Shown: in pieces, positions 28,544 to 40,156 of the stretch | How the letters are laid out: each line of letters starts with the position of its first letter | How positions within the stretch are numbered: position 1 is the first letter of the stretch | Assembly (NCBI GenBank): GCA_963920665.1 | Contig: OY987272.1 | Coordinates: 18,481,001 to 18,545,000 of the forward strand | Origin: Straminergon stramineum | Lineage: Eukaryota; Streptophyta; Bryopsida; Hypnales; Calliergonaceae | DNA length: 64,000 nt | Direction: 5' to 3' | The notes under the pieces: model-generated | Seen by the model: the letters and a program-made list of their open reading frames with translations, nothing else | What the model was told of the DNA's origin: nothing | The model's database searches: none | Translations under genes and position numbers: made by a program

Positions 28544-31393
28544 TCATCCTTCTGCCATAGACTCATTGTCGTCTGAATTAGCTATGAAGGCTTCCACTGA
28601 TGCTTTGATGATGTCAATTTGTGGCTTTGGAATTGCCACCCTTGGATCTGAAGTCCCCTCTCGCATACGTGGTTTCCAAGCGGTCATGATACAGTTTGTG
28701 CTCAACCATGCTGGGGTTATTGCTCGATCTTCACGCCACACATTCCCTTTTTTTGTGTCCCATCCATCATATGTTTCCATGTTAATGTGTCGATCTGAAG
28801 CTGGCGTCCAATATTGGATTTGGATCATATTTATATGCCTTGGATCCGGATTTGGATTCGTAATGGCTCTAGCAAGCCATAATGGCTTTGAGTCACCATT
28901 AGCAGGCCGCACCACGACAAAATAACCTGCAAACGTATCGCGATTAACACGGAAAGAAGCACGGGGACGATCACGCCTTCGTCCAACAAAGGGTGCATCC
29001 TCTGCATCCCCTTCAGGTAGTGTACCATCCCTCTCCCTGCGTTCTTCCTCATCATGGATGATCCTCGAAGCCAGCCAAAATCCATGTAGTAATGTCTCAC
29101 ATGGCTCTAGAGGTGCATCAAGAGCTGCTCGAACACCTTTCCAATACTCTTTTATAGGGCCATTTTTCCTCCTGAATTCTCCAGATTGGTCATCATCTGC
29201 CATTCCGCTCCAATGTGCAATGAAGCCGTTCAAACCTCTCTTGATCTCATCGAGAGAACGCATCTTCTCCGGAACTAGAGGTGGTGGATCACCGCTTGGA
29301 AGTATTGGACGTCCATCTTCAGTCTCAGACCACAAGCGGATTCCTTTGCCGTGCTCTGGCAACCATTTTTTGTCCGTACACAGGTTTTTGTACTCCATCA
29401 AAGGCCATCCACTAGAATCCATGTAAAACTTGAACTGTTGGGACCTAGAATGACCTTCCAAGAAATCTCCTCCTGTGCCCAAATACCCATCTACATATTG
29501 TTTGAAATCAGGAACTTCCTCGATGAGATGAGGAATGACGGGGTGCGTTTCGCAATCCATGAAGGATTTCATGAGTTTCGGAAGTGTTGGATAGTTGTTT
29601 GTCTTCAATTTAGTGCTCCATCGACCAAAAAGAGCATCAATGTCTTCATGAGTGTGCCCAACAATGAGGAAATTGATGTACACTTTGCGGAAAATCCCTT
29701 TGTATACAAGTAGGGAACAAAAAGCAAAAACCCATCTATTCTTATTGTCCCTTGATGCATTATCCAACTGCAAAGTCAATATTGGTGGTAAAGGTTGAGC
29801 TGGAATTGCTTCTTCCGGAGGAGGAAGGAGAGAGTCCAAGCAAATATCTGCCTCTTCTAGAATTGCCTTCGTTAATGTGGATTGCATCTCCTCTTCAGAG
29901 AATAATTTGCGCGATGAATTCTTTGGTGGTTCTTCAACATCACGCAACAACTTCGCGATGGACTCGATGGTATGATTTGAATTTGTCGGAAAAATGTCTA
30001 AACCGTAGTGTGCATATCGAACATCCCCATGCCCATGAGCAATCATACCCGTAACTGCAACGGGCATTTTCATGTAGGAATCCGTTGATTTAGTTTTGTG
30101 AGAGAAGTGTGGAGAAGCAGTCTTGGAGTGATCCATTTTATCATGGATAATGGTTAGCATCTTCTCAGGATATGTTTCAGAAACATGTCGATTTGCATAG
30201 TACAATTCTCTATGGGCCCTTTGGCCCACAAGGTGGGTATCCAAAGCAACGGACCACCTCTCTTGCGCGTACGAAAGGGGAGTGCATGTGCTCCTCAATA
30301 GCTTGTATCTATCACACAAGCCACATCGAGCGAAACTATCACCACGTGCTTTCGGAGCAAATTCTGGGAAAGAAGCACGTCGAATGTTGCTCAAGCCACT
30401 CGAAGAAATTGGTTGCAAATTTAAAGTTGCATTGGCCTCATTAATTTTTGGTAATTGATCACTCCACCTAAATGCAGATGGCAAAACCATTGCAGGGACT
30501 TTCTCCCCTGATTCCAGTGTCCTCGTTTTGTGTGGCATTTTGTCAGCTTCAGGAACCACTAGTGTCCGAAGTGTTGCAATAGCTTGCATAGTATGTTTCC
30601 GTGGTTTCTTAGACCCCAAATTCCCATGCGCCTCTGCTTGCTTCCCATCCTTCGCCATGTCTTTGTACCTATAAAAGGTAGCTTTCGAAATCCCATGAAT
30701 GGTCCACCATGCAGTGGGACACACTTCTCTCCCTTTCAAGGTAATCCACTCTTTGCCAACAGGATCTTTGTGTATCTGCCTATGTACCTCAAGAAGACAC
30801 TTTTTCCGAGCATATACCCCATCATTTACATGGAGTTGAGAACGAATGGCTTGAATTTGCCCACGTGGAAAAGGCTGCAAACAATTGTTTGGACAACAAA
30901 TTTTGGTAGAGACTTCAGTGATCGCTTGAGGAACCAAGAGGATCTCTTTTTTGGGATAATTAGGCTCCATTCTCTCTCGAAAGCTTTCATAGGATCGAAC
31001 CCCTTTACGAACTCTTCTATTAGTAGCATTCATGGCCGTGTTGTAAATATGTGTCTGGTCATGGTCATACAAACTGACACCAAAGAGAAAAACTCGCTTG
31101 ATGTGCCAGGAGTGAATTGACCACATCCACCCGGTTGGGACTTCTGCCTCACACAAGGACTGTGCAATTTGAACAGAAACTCGATCATCGCCAAGAGGCT
31201 TCCCATCGCTGTCTACCACAACATCTGGATCGACACTTTGTAAGATTGCATTTGCAACATCGTCCCCTGCTTCATTACGGAGAGTGACTGGTTTGAAGTT
31301 CCATTTCGCACGAGGAATCCCGTCACATGTGCAGACATCAGGGTGTAACGTAGGCACCGGGTTCGCAAAATCTTCAGATCCGTGAATATCCAT
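28544..31393 (-). CDS. DDE-type transposase-like protein, DUF7869-like (949 aa)
   Basis: This long intact ORF is the probable transposase of the inverted-repeat element. The start is the ATG at 31393, just after a CCCGCAG acceptor. The C-terminal half contains His-Asp-Lys-Met-Asp-His-Ser-Lys (near residue 437), then Leu-Gln-Leu-Asp-Asn-Ala-Ser-Arg-Asp-Asn-Lys-Asn (near 560), then Val-Gly-His-Thr-His-Glu-Asp-Ile-Asp-Ala-Leu-Phe (near 600). These three acidic blocks match the pattern of DUF7869 proteins, which are widespread in protists and early plants and look like RNase H-fold DDE enzymes. An N-terminal Cys pair (Cys-Cys-Pro-Asn-Asn-Cys) and a Cys-Gly-Leu-Cys motif could bind zinc. A strong donor GTAAGT at 33007-33002 on the minus strand suggests a non-coding first exon and a 1.6-kb 5' intron full of dyad repeats. 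The function as a transposase is inferred. Confidence 0.75.
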   Translation of the reverse strand: MDIHGSEDFANPVPTLHPDVCTCDGIPRAKWNFKPVTLRNEAGDDVANAILQSVDPDVVVDSDGKPLGDDRVSVQIAQSLCEAEVPTGWMWSIHSWHIKRVFLFGVSLYDHDQTHIYNTAMNATNRRVRKGVRSYESFRERMEPNYPKKEILLVPQAITEVSTKICCPNNCLQPFPRGQIQAIRSQLHVNDGVYARKKCLLEVHRQIHKDPVGKEWITLKGREVCPTAWWTIHGISKATFYRYKDMAKDGKQAEAHGNLGSKKPRKHTMQAIATLRTLVVPEADKMPHKTRTLESGEKVPAMVLPSAFRWSDQLPKINEANATLNLQPISSSGLSNIRRASFPEFAPKARGDSFARCGLCDRYKLLRSTCTPLSYAQERWSVALDTHLVGQRAHRELYYANRHVSETYPEKMLTIIHDKMDHSKTASPHFSHKTKSTDSYMKMPVAVTGMIAHGHGDVRYAHYGLDIFPTNSNHTIESIAKLLRDVEEPPKNSSRKLFSEEEMQSTLTKAILEEADICLDSLLPPPEEAIPAQPLPPILTLQLDNASRDNKNRWVFAFCSLLVYKGIFRKVYINFLIVGHTHEDIDALFGRWSTKLKTNNYPTLPKLMKSFMDCETHPVIPHLIEEVPDFKQYVDGYLGTGGDFLEGHSRSQQFKFYMDSSGWPLMEYKNLCTDKKWLPEHGKGIRLWSETEDGRPILPSGDPPPLVPEKMRSLDEIKRGLNGFIAHWSGMADDDQSGEFRRKNGPIKEYWKGVRAALDAPLEPCETLLHGFWLASRIIHDEEERRERDGTLPEGDAEDAPFVGRRRDRPRASFRVNRDTFAGYFVVVRPANGDSKPLWLARAITNPNPDPRHINMIQIQYWTPASDRHINMETYDGWDTKKGNVWREDRAITPAWLSTNCIMTAWKPRMREGTSDPRVAIPKPQIDIIKASVEAFIANSDDNESMAEG

Positions 31394-33007
31394 TCTGCGG
31401 GCTAGAGCCAACTAGTGAATGAGAACAATTATCTTAGATACGATAACCACACATGATCGTCTGAATGTGTCACACTCAATTTCAAACAGAAGACTATATG
31501 AACTATACGTTATACACAATCTATTTTGAATATATTACAAAGAAAACTCTTATCCTCAAACCGATGTGCACTCATAATCAATTGGAATTGTAGATAACAC
31601 AAATCAAATTGGCTGACACAATAATCACAAAATACATATGTCTATCCTCGAACCGAGGATAGACTAAAGAATTGTCTTTAATTCAGAATTTGTAACGACA
31701 AAACGTTTCCTCTTGAATAATTTCTAAATGTACTAGCTCTTCATCTAAAGTAATTAATTTAGAAAGACTTCAAGACCTAACACAAAAATATCATCGGTCC
31801 AATAATGGGCAAGAACTTCTGACTATTTCTAAATGACGTAGAATATGACTCTTCATTACCTATCAAGCTCTTAGTGATGTACGACTTAGAATGTGACTCT
31901 CGAATTTAGAAATGGGTATCATCGACTCGACGATAATCATGTGTGACACCAAAAAGGTAAAAATTCTAACATTATCATATCAAGGTCTTATCGTCAATAA
32001 CGATATACAGAAGATATGATTTGTGAATATATAAATTTCACGTTCATGAGTAAATAGATAATAAGACTAATGCATTCCTAAATAAAATAATTATCATCGA
32101 GTCGAGGATACCAAAACCTCTAAAAGGGCATAAAGGCTATCATCAAGTCTAAGACAAAGTGTCAAAGACATTACAAGGAACACCAACAAAACATAGTCGA
32201 ATAATGTACGGAAGCATACTATATTTTATAAACTCAATTCATAAAACAAATGAAAATTAGAGGATTATGCACGAAGACAATATGAATATCATTGAGTCGA
32301 CGATAACTTCTTGAGAAGAAATTCATATTAATCTTCCTTCGTTTTAATATAATTTTAAGTTCCATTCATTTGATCGATAATACAGAATTTTCATGAAACT
32401 GTGACTTATCCTCGAGTCAACGATAAGACAATTACAAAAATCCTTTTCTAAAATATTTTACAATTATTAAACTAGGGATCCAAATTAGATGACTTTCATA
32501 TCGTCGAATCGATGATAAATCGTCCTGAAATATAACCCTTCCATTATTGGACCTTAAGATGGATATCATCTTTAGGAATATAAAACTATGACCCGTCTTC
32601 TTGTCGACGATAAAAGCCACATACTATTAAATTAAATAGTTATCGTTGACTCGAGGATACGATGGATGAGTCTCTGGAATCGACGCAGTTCTATCTTCTT
32701 TTGGATTCTACAATTCTCAATTACATAATGAGTTCTCTTGATATCGTCGACTCGAGGATATACTCTATATTGATATAATATAGGATCCTCCGTAATTCTC
32801 GGCTAAAATATCGGGAGATGTGTTCCTCACCTTCTCGATGACGCACAACAGCAACACTCTCGCACGACATAATATCAATGAAATTTCTATGTTTCACTCT
32901 TTTGCTAATGAAAGTACTAATCAAAAACAATAGGGATGTAAGGTACAACAATAACAACGCGTAGTGCATACTATATAAGTGAGAAGTCAAGGCACAATAC
33001 TACTTAC
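31394..33007 (-). other. Proposed 5' intron of the transposase-like gene
   Basis: It is bounded on the minus strand by CTG|GTAAGT at 33008/33007 and CCCGCAG directly before the start codon. No coding frame crosses it. It holds eight clear copies of the 19-bp dyad and several degenerate ones. The intron model is inferred from splice consensus only. Confidence 0.5.
31643..32760. repeat. Dyad cluster 1: TATCNTCGANTCGANGATA
   Basis: Nineteen-bp imperfect palindromes begin at 31643, 31917, 32092, 32287, 32407, 32499, 32641 and 32742, with a decayed copy at 31989. Arms are TATC(C/G/A)TCGA and TCGA(G/C/T)GATA around one central base. Spacing is 92-274 bp, and the sequence between copies is not repeated. 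Confidence 0.9.
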
Positions 33008-33433
33008 CAGAAACTGCAGTCAATATACGCACTCGTCTTCTTAAAGCTCCCACTACCGATACAAGCCTATTGAAAACCAAAGGTGGGTTGGAAATGCGGA
33101 GATCAAAATGTCGAAGCGTCCTACACGTTAGAGATGAGCAACAAAAAATGAGAACAACCAAATGGCATGGCTGTGCAGGCAAAACAAACTAAGTTGCGAC
33201 GTGAAAGTTGCAAAGGAGAGAGCTTGAGCTTCCGACAATCGAGGGGCGGGGAAGAATTGGCACGGGAATTCAAATTCTTTGGAAATACATGGCATCTGCC
33301 AACGTTCAGGGTCCACTTTTTGTGGCAGCACTTAAATGCCTCTTTATGTGCCGCTTTCTGTCAGCTTTGCGGCATGAAGATGCGGCTGAAGAACAAAAGT
33401 AGCCCCAGAAGGGTTTCTCAAATACCAATCCAG
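33008..33433. other. Possible promoter and first exon region of the transposase-like gene
   Basis: Minus-strand sequence upstream of the proposed donor. Only short ORFs occur, with no clear TATA box. It is less AT-rich than its surroundings. Confidence 0.3.
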
Positions 33434-33650
33434 AAAGGCTTCACTAAGACCAGCCAAAAAAGGCTTTACTAATACTAGACCAAAAGGCTTTACTAATACC
33501 AAATAGAAAAAGTCTTCGCTAATACCAACCGATAACAGTCTTTGCTAATATCAACCCAAAATAGTCTTTGGTAATATCAACCAAAAAAAGTCTTTGCTAA
33601 TAACAACCAAAAAAAGGCTTTACTAATAACAACTAAAAAAATTCGTTCAT
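33434..33650 (+). repeat. Minisatellite, ~24-30-bp units, about eight copies
   Basis: Imperfect tandem units of the form AAAGGCTTTACTAATACCAACC, with variants AGTCTTTGCTAATA. Non-coding. Confidence 0.85.
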
Positions 33651-33818
33651 TTATAGTCTATCTGCTATTCATGTCATTGTCTTCATTTTTTCCCTCATTA
33701 TTAGGGGATTCCTAATTACTGCTTCTTGGCTTATACTTTGTCCGGTGTCAGGGTTTCTTAAAAAATCCTTCCCTCGACAGTTTGGGATCCTAATTCTCTA
33801 CAATGTAGGGTTTACGCC

Positions 33819-33857
33819 TTAGGGTTTAGGGGTAGGGTTTAGGGTTTAGGGTTTAGG
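33819..33857 (+). repeat. Interstitial plant telomeric repeat (TTTAGGG)n
   Basis: About five TTTAGGG-like units, three of them perfect and consecutive. The reverse form CCCTAAACCCTAAAC occurs at 34321-34335. Short runs like this act as telo-boxes in plant promoters and 5' regions, but may also be junctional filler. Confidence 0.9.
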
Positions 33858-35399
33858 ATTCTGAACAATTCCAAATTTGTAGGGAAAAAATTAGGAGTCT
33901 CCTAAGTTTCTTAGGAGATGCAATTTATGTGAAGTTCATCGATTGATTGTATGGAAATACTCTTTAACCCCTGAAGTCTCAATGTGCTTACAAGTGACAA
34001 CATGGATTTCAGGTAGGTTCCTATGAGCTCAATTGTTAGTGATTTTTTCTGAAACTTTCTCGTAAGATATAAAAACTTATTAGCTTTGGGGGAATAGAAT
34101 TTTTATTTCAATCAATGGTCGGGAGCAAAAGATGTGCGACAATAATCTCAAAATGGGGAGAGCAGACAACAAACAAAATTCGTAAGAAATTGAAATATTT
34201 TTTTAAGGCTTTTTATTCTTGTAGATTTTATTTTTGCTTAAATGGGAAGCTTAGATTCATCCCATTTGGACTACTAATATGGAAGATATAGAGTTTCTTA
34301 TTTATGAAGCAATCAGACCACCCTAAACCCTAAACAAAAATTCTTTCATTATGAATGCTAATATCTTTCAATGTGTGAGGTCAAATCTCATGAAATTTTC
34401 TGTGGATGATCCAAAAAATGTTTGGTAGAAGATGCTACAATTAGATTCTAAGAAAAGTATTTTCTCTAATTCCTTACATGAATGCAAAAGAAGTAGAAGT
34501 TTTGAGTGGTTCATGAAAGAAAAATGACCTTGGGACTTTAGGATTGAAAAGCTTAGCATTTTAGGAACATTTTTTACTACAATATATTTCAATTCAAAAA
34601 AATTGTCAACTAATCCACAAATTGTGGACATTATTTGTAATTGGAAATGGATTAATTGGAAGACAATGATAGTGTATACATTATTAATTTAGGGTTCCGT
34701 TTGGCCCCAAATGACCATTTCCCATCCATTTCTTAAATAAAAACAAAAGCTTTAACTCAAATTATTTTTCATTGATCACTTGTTCATGCAATATTCATTG
34801 AGGACTATGGATTTGTCGATAACTAATAAAATTATTAGGGGACCCTAATGTAACGCATTCATTGAAAGGAACTTCTGTACAAAAGTTAAATAGTCTACAA
34901 ACCTACAAATATGTTTAGGACATGAAAATTAGATGTAGGGTTTGTACTTCAAGTATGAAGCTTATTCAAAGAACTCTTGAACTTCCAAAAATATTATAAT
35001 TGTCTAATTTCATGAATCCTCTCACAAAGATAAATTCTTCTTCATAAAACTAGAAGAAATCATGATTTCTAAACATATATGTCTAGAAAATATATTAGAT
35101 GTTACAAACACATCCATTCAATTCTCATGAGTTTGGGGATTTGATTTCTATCTAATTTAGGATATGGCGCCTTTTTTTAAGGTTTATGTACATTACACAA
35201 ATTAGTCTTGAACATGATGTAGGAATGAATTTTAAATCTCTAGAATGTTTTCAAATTATACATTTTTTAATGGACTCTATCTAATTTAAATTCTTTGAGT
35301 TTGTAGAATTTATTTGTTTCTTCTATATGTCGAATGAAACAAACTATGTTTTATGATCTCATTGAGGATTGTGGAGAACTTTCTTGGTGGTGTAATGAG
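33858..35399. other. AT-rich interior of the inverted-repeat element, no gene seen
   Basis: All frames are closed within short distances. Apart from the short telo-box at 34321 nothing is recognised. Confidence 0.5.
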
Positions 35400-35890
35400 T
35401 CTAAAAAATTATTTAGTTTTGGGAACAATTAAGTTGTAAGCATTGGGATTCAACTCCAACATTGACAATTCAAGGAAATTCATTTTAATGTGCTATTTGG
35501 AAGCATATTTTAGAAATCATATGCACATAAAATTTGTAGAGTATGAATTGGGGATCCCATCAATACAATTAAATTCATGAACCCTCAAACAATTTATTTA
35601 TTTATAATCTGAAAAGGAGAATTTTAGAATTTCTTCTAAATTCAAAAACATGCAAAATATTATGAATTTCATGGAGAAATTTGTTGGAAATGGAATTGAA
35701 ATGAGGTTCATATCACATATTGATTTCTATAATTTTTTTCTTCTTAAACTTTATTACCTCATTTTGGTAAATCTAGTTCACAAACATAGTGAATGCAATT
35801 TTGACTTGGTCAACCACTTCACATACTTGCACATTGGTAATTTCAGAAAAATAGGTACTTCAGGACCACCTAATGTACCTTAAACCTTCA
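35400..35890 (+). repeat. Unclassified diverged repeat, copy 2
   Basis: Ordered similarity to 8700-9180 in the same orientation (see that entry). It lies inside the inverted-repeat element, while copy 1 lies outside. Confidence 0.6.
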
Positions 35891-36790
35891 ACAATAAATT
35901 ACTCTTACTTTTTTGAGAACTAAAAGTAAACTTCTCCATTAGAAGCTTTTACTAGAATTATTACAAAGTGAAGCTAAAGTTGGATTTGTTTCTTTTACTT
36001 TTTGAACAAAGTTTATTTAAAATAATCTTCCAGTGAAGGGGCCTTACCATCTTCACTTTTATATTCTTAAATTATTAGGAAATAAAATTAGGAAAATATA
36101 CAATGTTATTGTTTTGAATAGGGGTATTAAGGGGACTGATACTAATTAATCAACATTCCACACTAAAGAAACATTTAACTTCATTGTACGTCAATAGTTT
36201 TTGGAGTGTTTCGGGGATGTACATTGGCGGAACACATTAGAATGTCTATGCCCGTAGTAAAACAAAATTCTCGTTACAATAAATCTCCACATGAAAGTAG
36301 GTAACTGATACATTCTAGGCATACATGTTTCTTTCGTTGTAGTTGGCCAATTTACAGTTTCGTAGAATTTGTACCTTGAACACCTAAACAACGCGGTAGA
36401 TGTTTTTTGGCTTATGAACATCAAAGAATTTTCCTCTGTAGGACAAATTTGCAACTATTCATCCAAGATATTGGGGGTGGAAAGGGGAGATCTTCTACAA
36501 TAGTTTGACTCCTAATGAATATTTTTGGTTTTTTTAAAGTAGATGAGGTCATACGGTTCCAAAATGCTTAATTTCTATGGTCTCCAATCTGGCGGTCAAG
36601 GGTTAAATCCTCAAAAAAATGCTTCCTTCATATAAAAGTATAACTCATGTGGATTGATAAACTGCATTGATTTATGCATTTAGGGATACTTAAAAAAAGG
36701 AACACTGTAGGTCATCAGAGCATGATGACATTTTTCCTTTTTTTTTAAACCTTTATGCTAGAGAATTAGACGACAGCTTTGGGTCATACC
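35891..36790. other. AT-rich, no gene seen
   Basis: No ORF or repeat that can be supported. Confidence 0.45.
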
Positions 36791-36799
36791 TCCTGGTTC

Positions 36800-37290
36800 G
36801 ATAGTGCCGAACCTGGGGACGAGGTTTGGTTTAGGAGGCTCGGGTGAGGACGGGCGGATCGGGTCCCTTTGGCGGCTCGGTTTAGGCCTGGGAGGTTATC
36901 TCCCTCCCCACGCCGCACCTCCCTCCCCGCGCTGCACCTCTCTGTCTGCGCCGCGCCTCTCTGTCTACTCTGCGTTTGTTGTCTGCGCCGCTGCTGTCCC
37001 CCTCTTCCTGTTCTGTTTCCGTTCTGGAGAGTTTGTTTGTGTTTGTGTTTGTTGATGCAGGTGGTGTTGGTGAGTGCGCTGCAGCTGTGCGTTTATACTT
37101 TCTCGAGTGTTAGCGATTTCAAAGTATTTTCTCTGATTTTCCTGTGAATGTGAATGTGAGCGGGAGGTCATTCCCTGTGAGTGTGAGTGTGATCTAAGTG
37201 GCGGACTTGCGGAGTTGCGGAGGAGGGTTTCTGATTCTCTGTGGTTTCCCTACATCGTTTGAGGTGCAACTTTGTTTCCATTTCAGTTTG
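36800..37290 (+). promoter_or_regulatory. GC/CT-rich block, probable 5' leader exon of the ParB-like gene
   Basis: Composition switches sharply from AT-rich to a C/T-rich then G/T-rich block with no convincing coding frame, and ends at TTTG|GTGAGTATAG (37290/37291), a strong donor. The next good acceptor, ACCAGACAG at 38525-38533, sits 5 bp before the first ATG of the ParB-like gene. The layout suits a promoter-proximal non-coding exon. Transcription start is not identified. Confidence 0.4.
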
Positions 37291-37589
37291 GTGAGTATAG
37301 TTTTAGGGTTTCCATTTCATTGCAATTTTTGAAGTTATGTGCTTGTTTTCTCACTTGTCAGCGATTTCTCTATCAGCAATTTCTAAAATTTTAGGGGTTT
37401 GGGTTTGAATTAGGGTATACAAGGATTTCTTTGATGCTTGGATTTGTTGTTGGGAATTTCTTCTTAGTCTTCTACTGTTTGTTTTCACAGTTGTACTCCC
37501 AGAAATTTTGTATAGAAGATTGTTTGGAGCAGGTCCAAGAATTTTAACTTCCAGGTTTGTAATTCTGCTCAATCTTCTTTTACTATTAT

Positions 37590-37619
37590 TTAGGGTTTAG
37601 GGTTTAGAATTAGGGTTTC
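37590..37619 (+). repeat. Telo-box run TTTAGGG
   Basis: TTTAGGGTTTAGGGTTTAG followed by ATTAGGGTTT, within the proposed 5' intron. Confidence 0.85.
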
Positions 37620-37656
37620 AACACATAAACTCTGGAATTCACTGATTATATGAGTC

Positions 37657-38359
37657 TATCCTCGACTCGAGGATATGTATCCTCTAGTAGAGAATAAAGT
37701 CAAAGCGAAACTTCCAAAACTCACTCTCACAGTACATAAGATTCACCCTCCAATCCCACAACAAGATCCATCTTAACGTGTAATTTGATGCCTGAAATTC
37801 TCGATCAGTCAAAGTGTTATCGTCGGATCGACGATAACATAGCCTGTACTGTCATGACGGTTTCTACATAGAACGAAAATAAACAGCTCCTTTAATGTTT
37901 ATTCATTTCTTTATGACCAGAAACGAATGGAAAACCGTCAGGAAGCCAATATTCATGGCTAAAATAAATTGTGAAAAGATGAAATCGCATATCCTCGATA
38001 CGATGATAACTGAAGCGATATATGAAACCAATGCCAGAGAATTTTCAATACATGAAAATTTACAGGCAATATCAGTATCACTTCATGACCATCATCCACT
38101 TTCTCCTCATTTAGAGACACCGATACAAATATTTACTAAATCAAAATACTGACGATCACTTCAGAAACTAACCATTATCATCGACTTGATGATAATGGAA
38201 TATGGAATTTTCGTCATAGAATTTCTAATGCTAAGTTATAGAAACAAATATTTTATTCTTAGTCAAAATCGTGAACCTGTAACCCATAATTCCTAATTGA
38301 GGTTAATGTCAAACACTCATTTCCGATATTTGGAGTCGTTTATCCTCGATGCGATGATA
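37657..38359. repeat. Dyad cluster 2
   Basis: Copies begin at 37657 (perfect dyad), 37818, 37990, 38176 and 38341, at a regular 161-186-bp spacing, inside the proposed 5' intron (37291-38533) of the ParB-like gene. Confidence 0.9.
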
Positions 38360-39960
38360 AGTCCGTCATTCTTATCGGGGGATGACAAAAAAAGAATGTT
38401 AAGTATTTTGTAAGGACATTCAACAGTAACGATCATCAAACAAATGTTACTGTAGGAAACTAGATGCCAGTTTGGAACATGAAGCAAAAATGAGTATACT
38501 GCTCACATCTACGTATGCATGTTTACCAGACAGGTAAAATGGAGCAGGCGGATAACTACGATTATTCTGCGACTTCACATCATCTTCAACCATTCGTAAA
38601 TCCATCGAACACTGAACCCTTCATCACTGAAATGGAGGACACGTATGGGACGCTTTGGGAGTTTAAGGAGCATATCCACACGTGGAGTTTTGGTGTAAAC
38701 AGGTGGAAAAGTTATGTCTACCTTCGCTACCAAATTCTGGGGACAACAATCTACATCCCCTGGAATATGAAAGAGAAAGTGACCCTCATAGAGGAACATC
38801 ACGGGAACTATGTCGTTATAGTTCTCCGGGAAGTGGATGAGAATGGAAACAATATGGGCCACTGTCACTCAATTGTCATCAACGTGAACTCACATCACGG
38901 AAAGTTTGACTTGGATAATCTCATGGCTTTTCTGGAGGGGTCACAAATGGAGTCTCTCAACCAAGAATTTCATAAGAACGGATATGTTCCTTGGAAGAAC
39001 AGCACCGCCAAATCGAACGCGACGCGACTACGGCTGATTTTTCAGACATTGGATCGATACGCATTGGAGAATGTCGAACAAAGGCCGGCACTTGGTCGAC
39101 AAGAGTCCCAAGCTAGAAGACAAGATTTGGATTCTCGTCCAAATTAGTCGTCTGGAACTCCTGGATCAGGGAGAAAAGGCAAAGCACCTGGTCAAGCCCG
39201 ATCAGAGCCAAAAAGAAAAGGCTCAACCGCTTCCGGAGGTGTTGAGTCTAGCAGGAAAAGGAAGAAGAGTCTTCCGACTGGAACTGCACCTACAGGCAGT
39301 TCCGGGTCAGCTTTGACAACAGTTTCAGCTAGCCCGTTAACCTCCGAAGTACCGGAGAAGGACTACGAGAGATTCGCGGTTCTCCAAAGAAATTTTTGGG
39401 TAGAGCACAGGCCATGCTTTCTGCTTGACAAGGAGACCATCACTGTCGACATTAAGCAATGTATTATTGCTTCTGACCAGTACGTAATTCGCACCCTGCA
39501 GAGGGACATAGTTGAGGCCGTCAAGAACGAACTCATCCAGCTCATCGATATTACGCAGCGCTAGAAGGTGTGTTTAACACCTGTGGACAATAAAAATCAA
39601 CTTCTGAAAAAGAAACCCGAGAACTGGAAAGAGATTGAAAATGGGAAATTCATGATTATTAATGGCCAGCACAGTATTACCGCCTCAAAAGAGCTCCAAA
39701 AGTCAGGTTGTGGAGAGGCCAGGAGGGTGCAACTGCAGAAGTGGGATGCTTATATTGTTTGGACTCTAGACCATAACAAATTGAGGAACATCTCAAAGTT
39801 TTACAACTGTACAAACCATCTGGACCACGCGCAGCCGACATGGGGGAATCAAATCATTAGTTGCCGTAATATTTGGCTGGCCTATAAACGTCCAACTGAT
39901 GATCCCACTGAAGATGCATGCAGACGTAACAAGGCGGTGTTCAATGTCAACAACTATAAG

Positions 39961-40156
39961 GTAAATATCTTTCATTCTATCGTATCGTCGATTCGATGAT
40001 AGCTCATCCTTCTTGTAAAATAGATCTTATTCTCATGATGACTAGGAACCCCGTAAAATGTGATGTACAGAGCTTATTCCGATTATGTTAGATTTATCCT
40101 CGAATCGAGGATAATATAAATTTCATTAGAAATTGACGTCAACTCTGGTGCCGCAG
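39961..40156 (+). other. Intron 1 of the ParB-like gene, with dyad pair
   Basis: It has GTAAAT...GCCGCAG boundaries, 196 bp, phase 0. It contains two dyads, at 39983-40001 and 40095-40113 (the second perfect). Confidence 0.75.

Noticed and set aside
31643..32760. CRISPR-like array (short palindromic repeats with unique spacers)
   Set aside because: Spacers vary from about 70 to 270 bp, the repeats are imperfect and lie in introns of a eukaryotic genome, and no cas-like gene is present.
36804..37147. Overlapping Cys/Pro/Leu-rich ORFs in the GC block
   Set aside because: Low-complexity translation of a CT-rich tract in two frames at once. A 5' leader is a better reading.
37657..38359. tRNA or snoRNA genes in the regularly spaced 161-186-bp interval
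   Set aside because: No cloverleaf, A/B boxes or C/D motifs seen. The only regular feature is the dyad.
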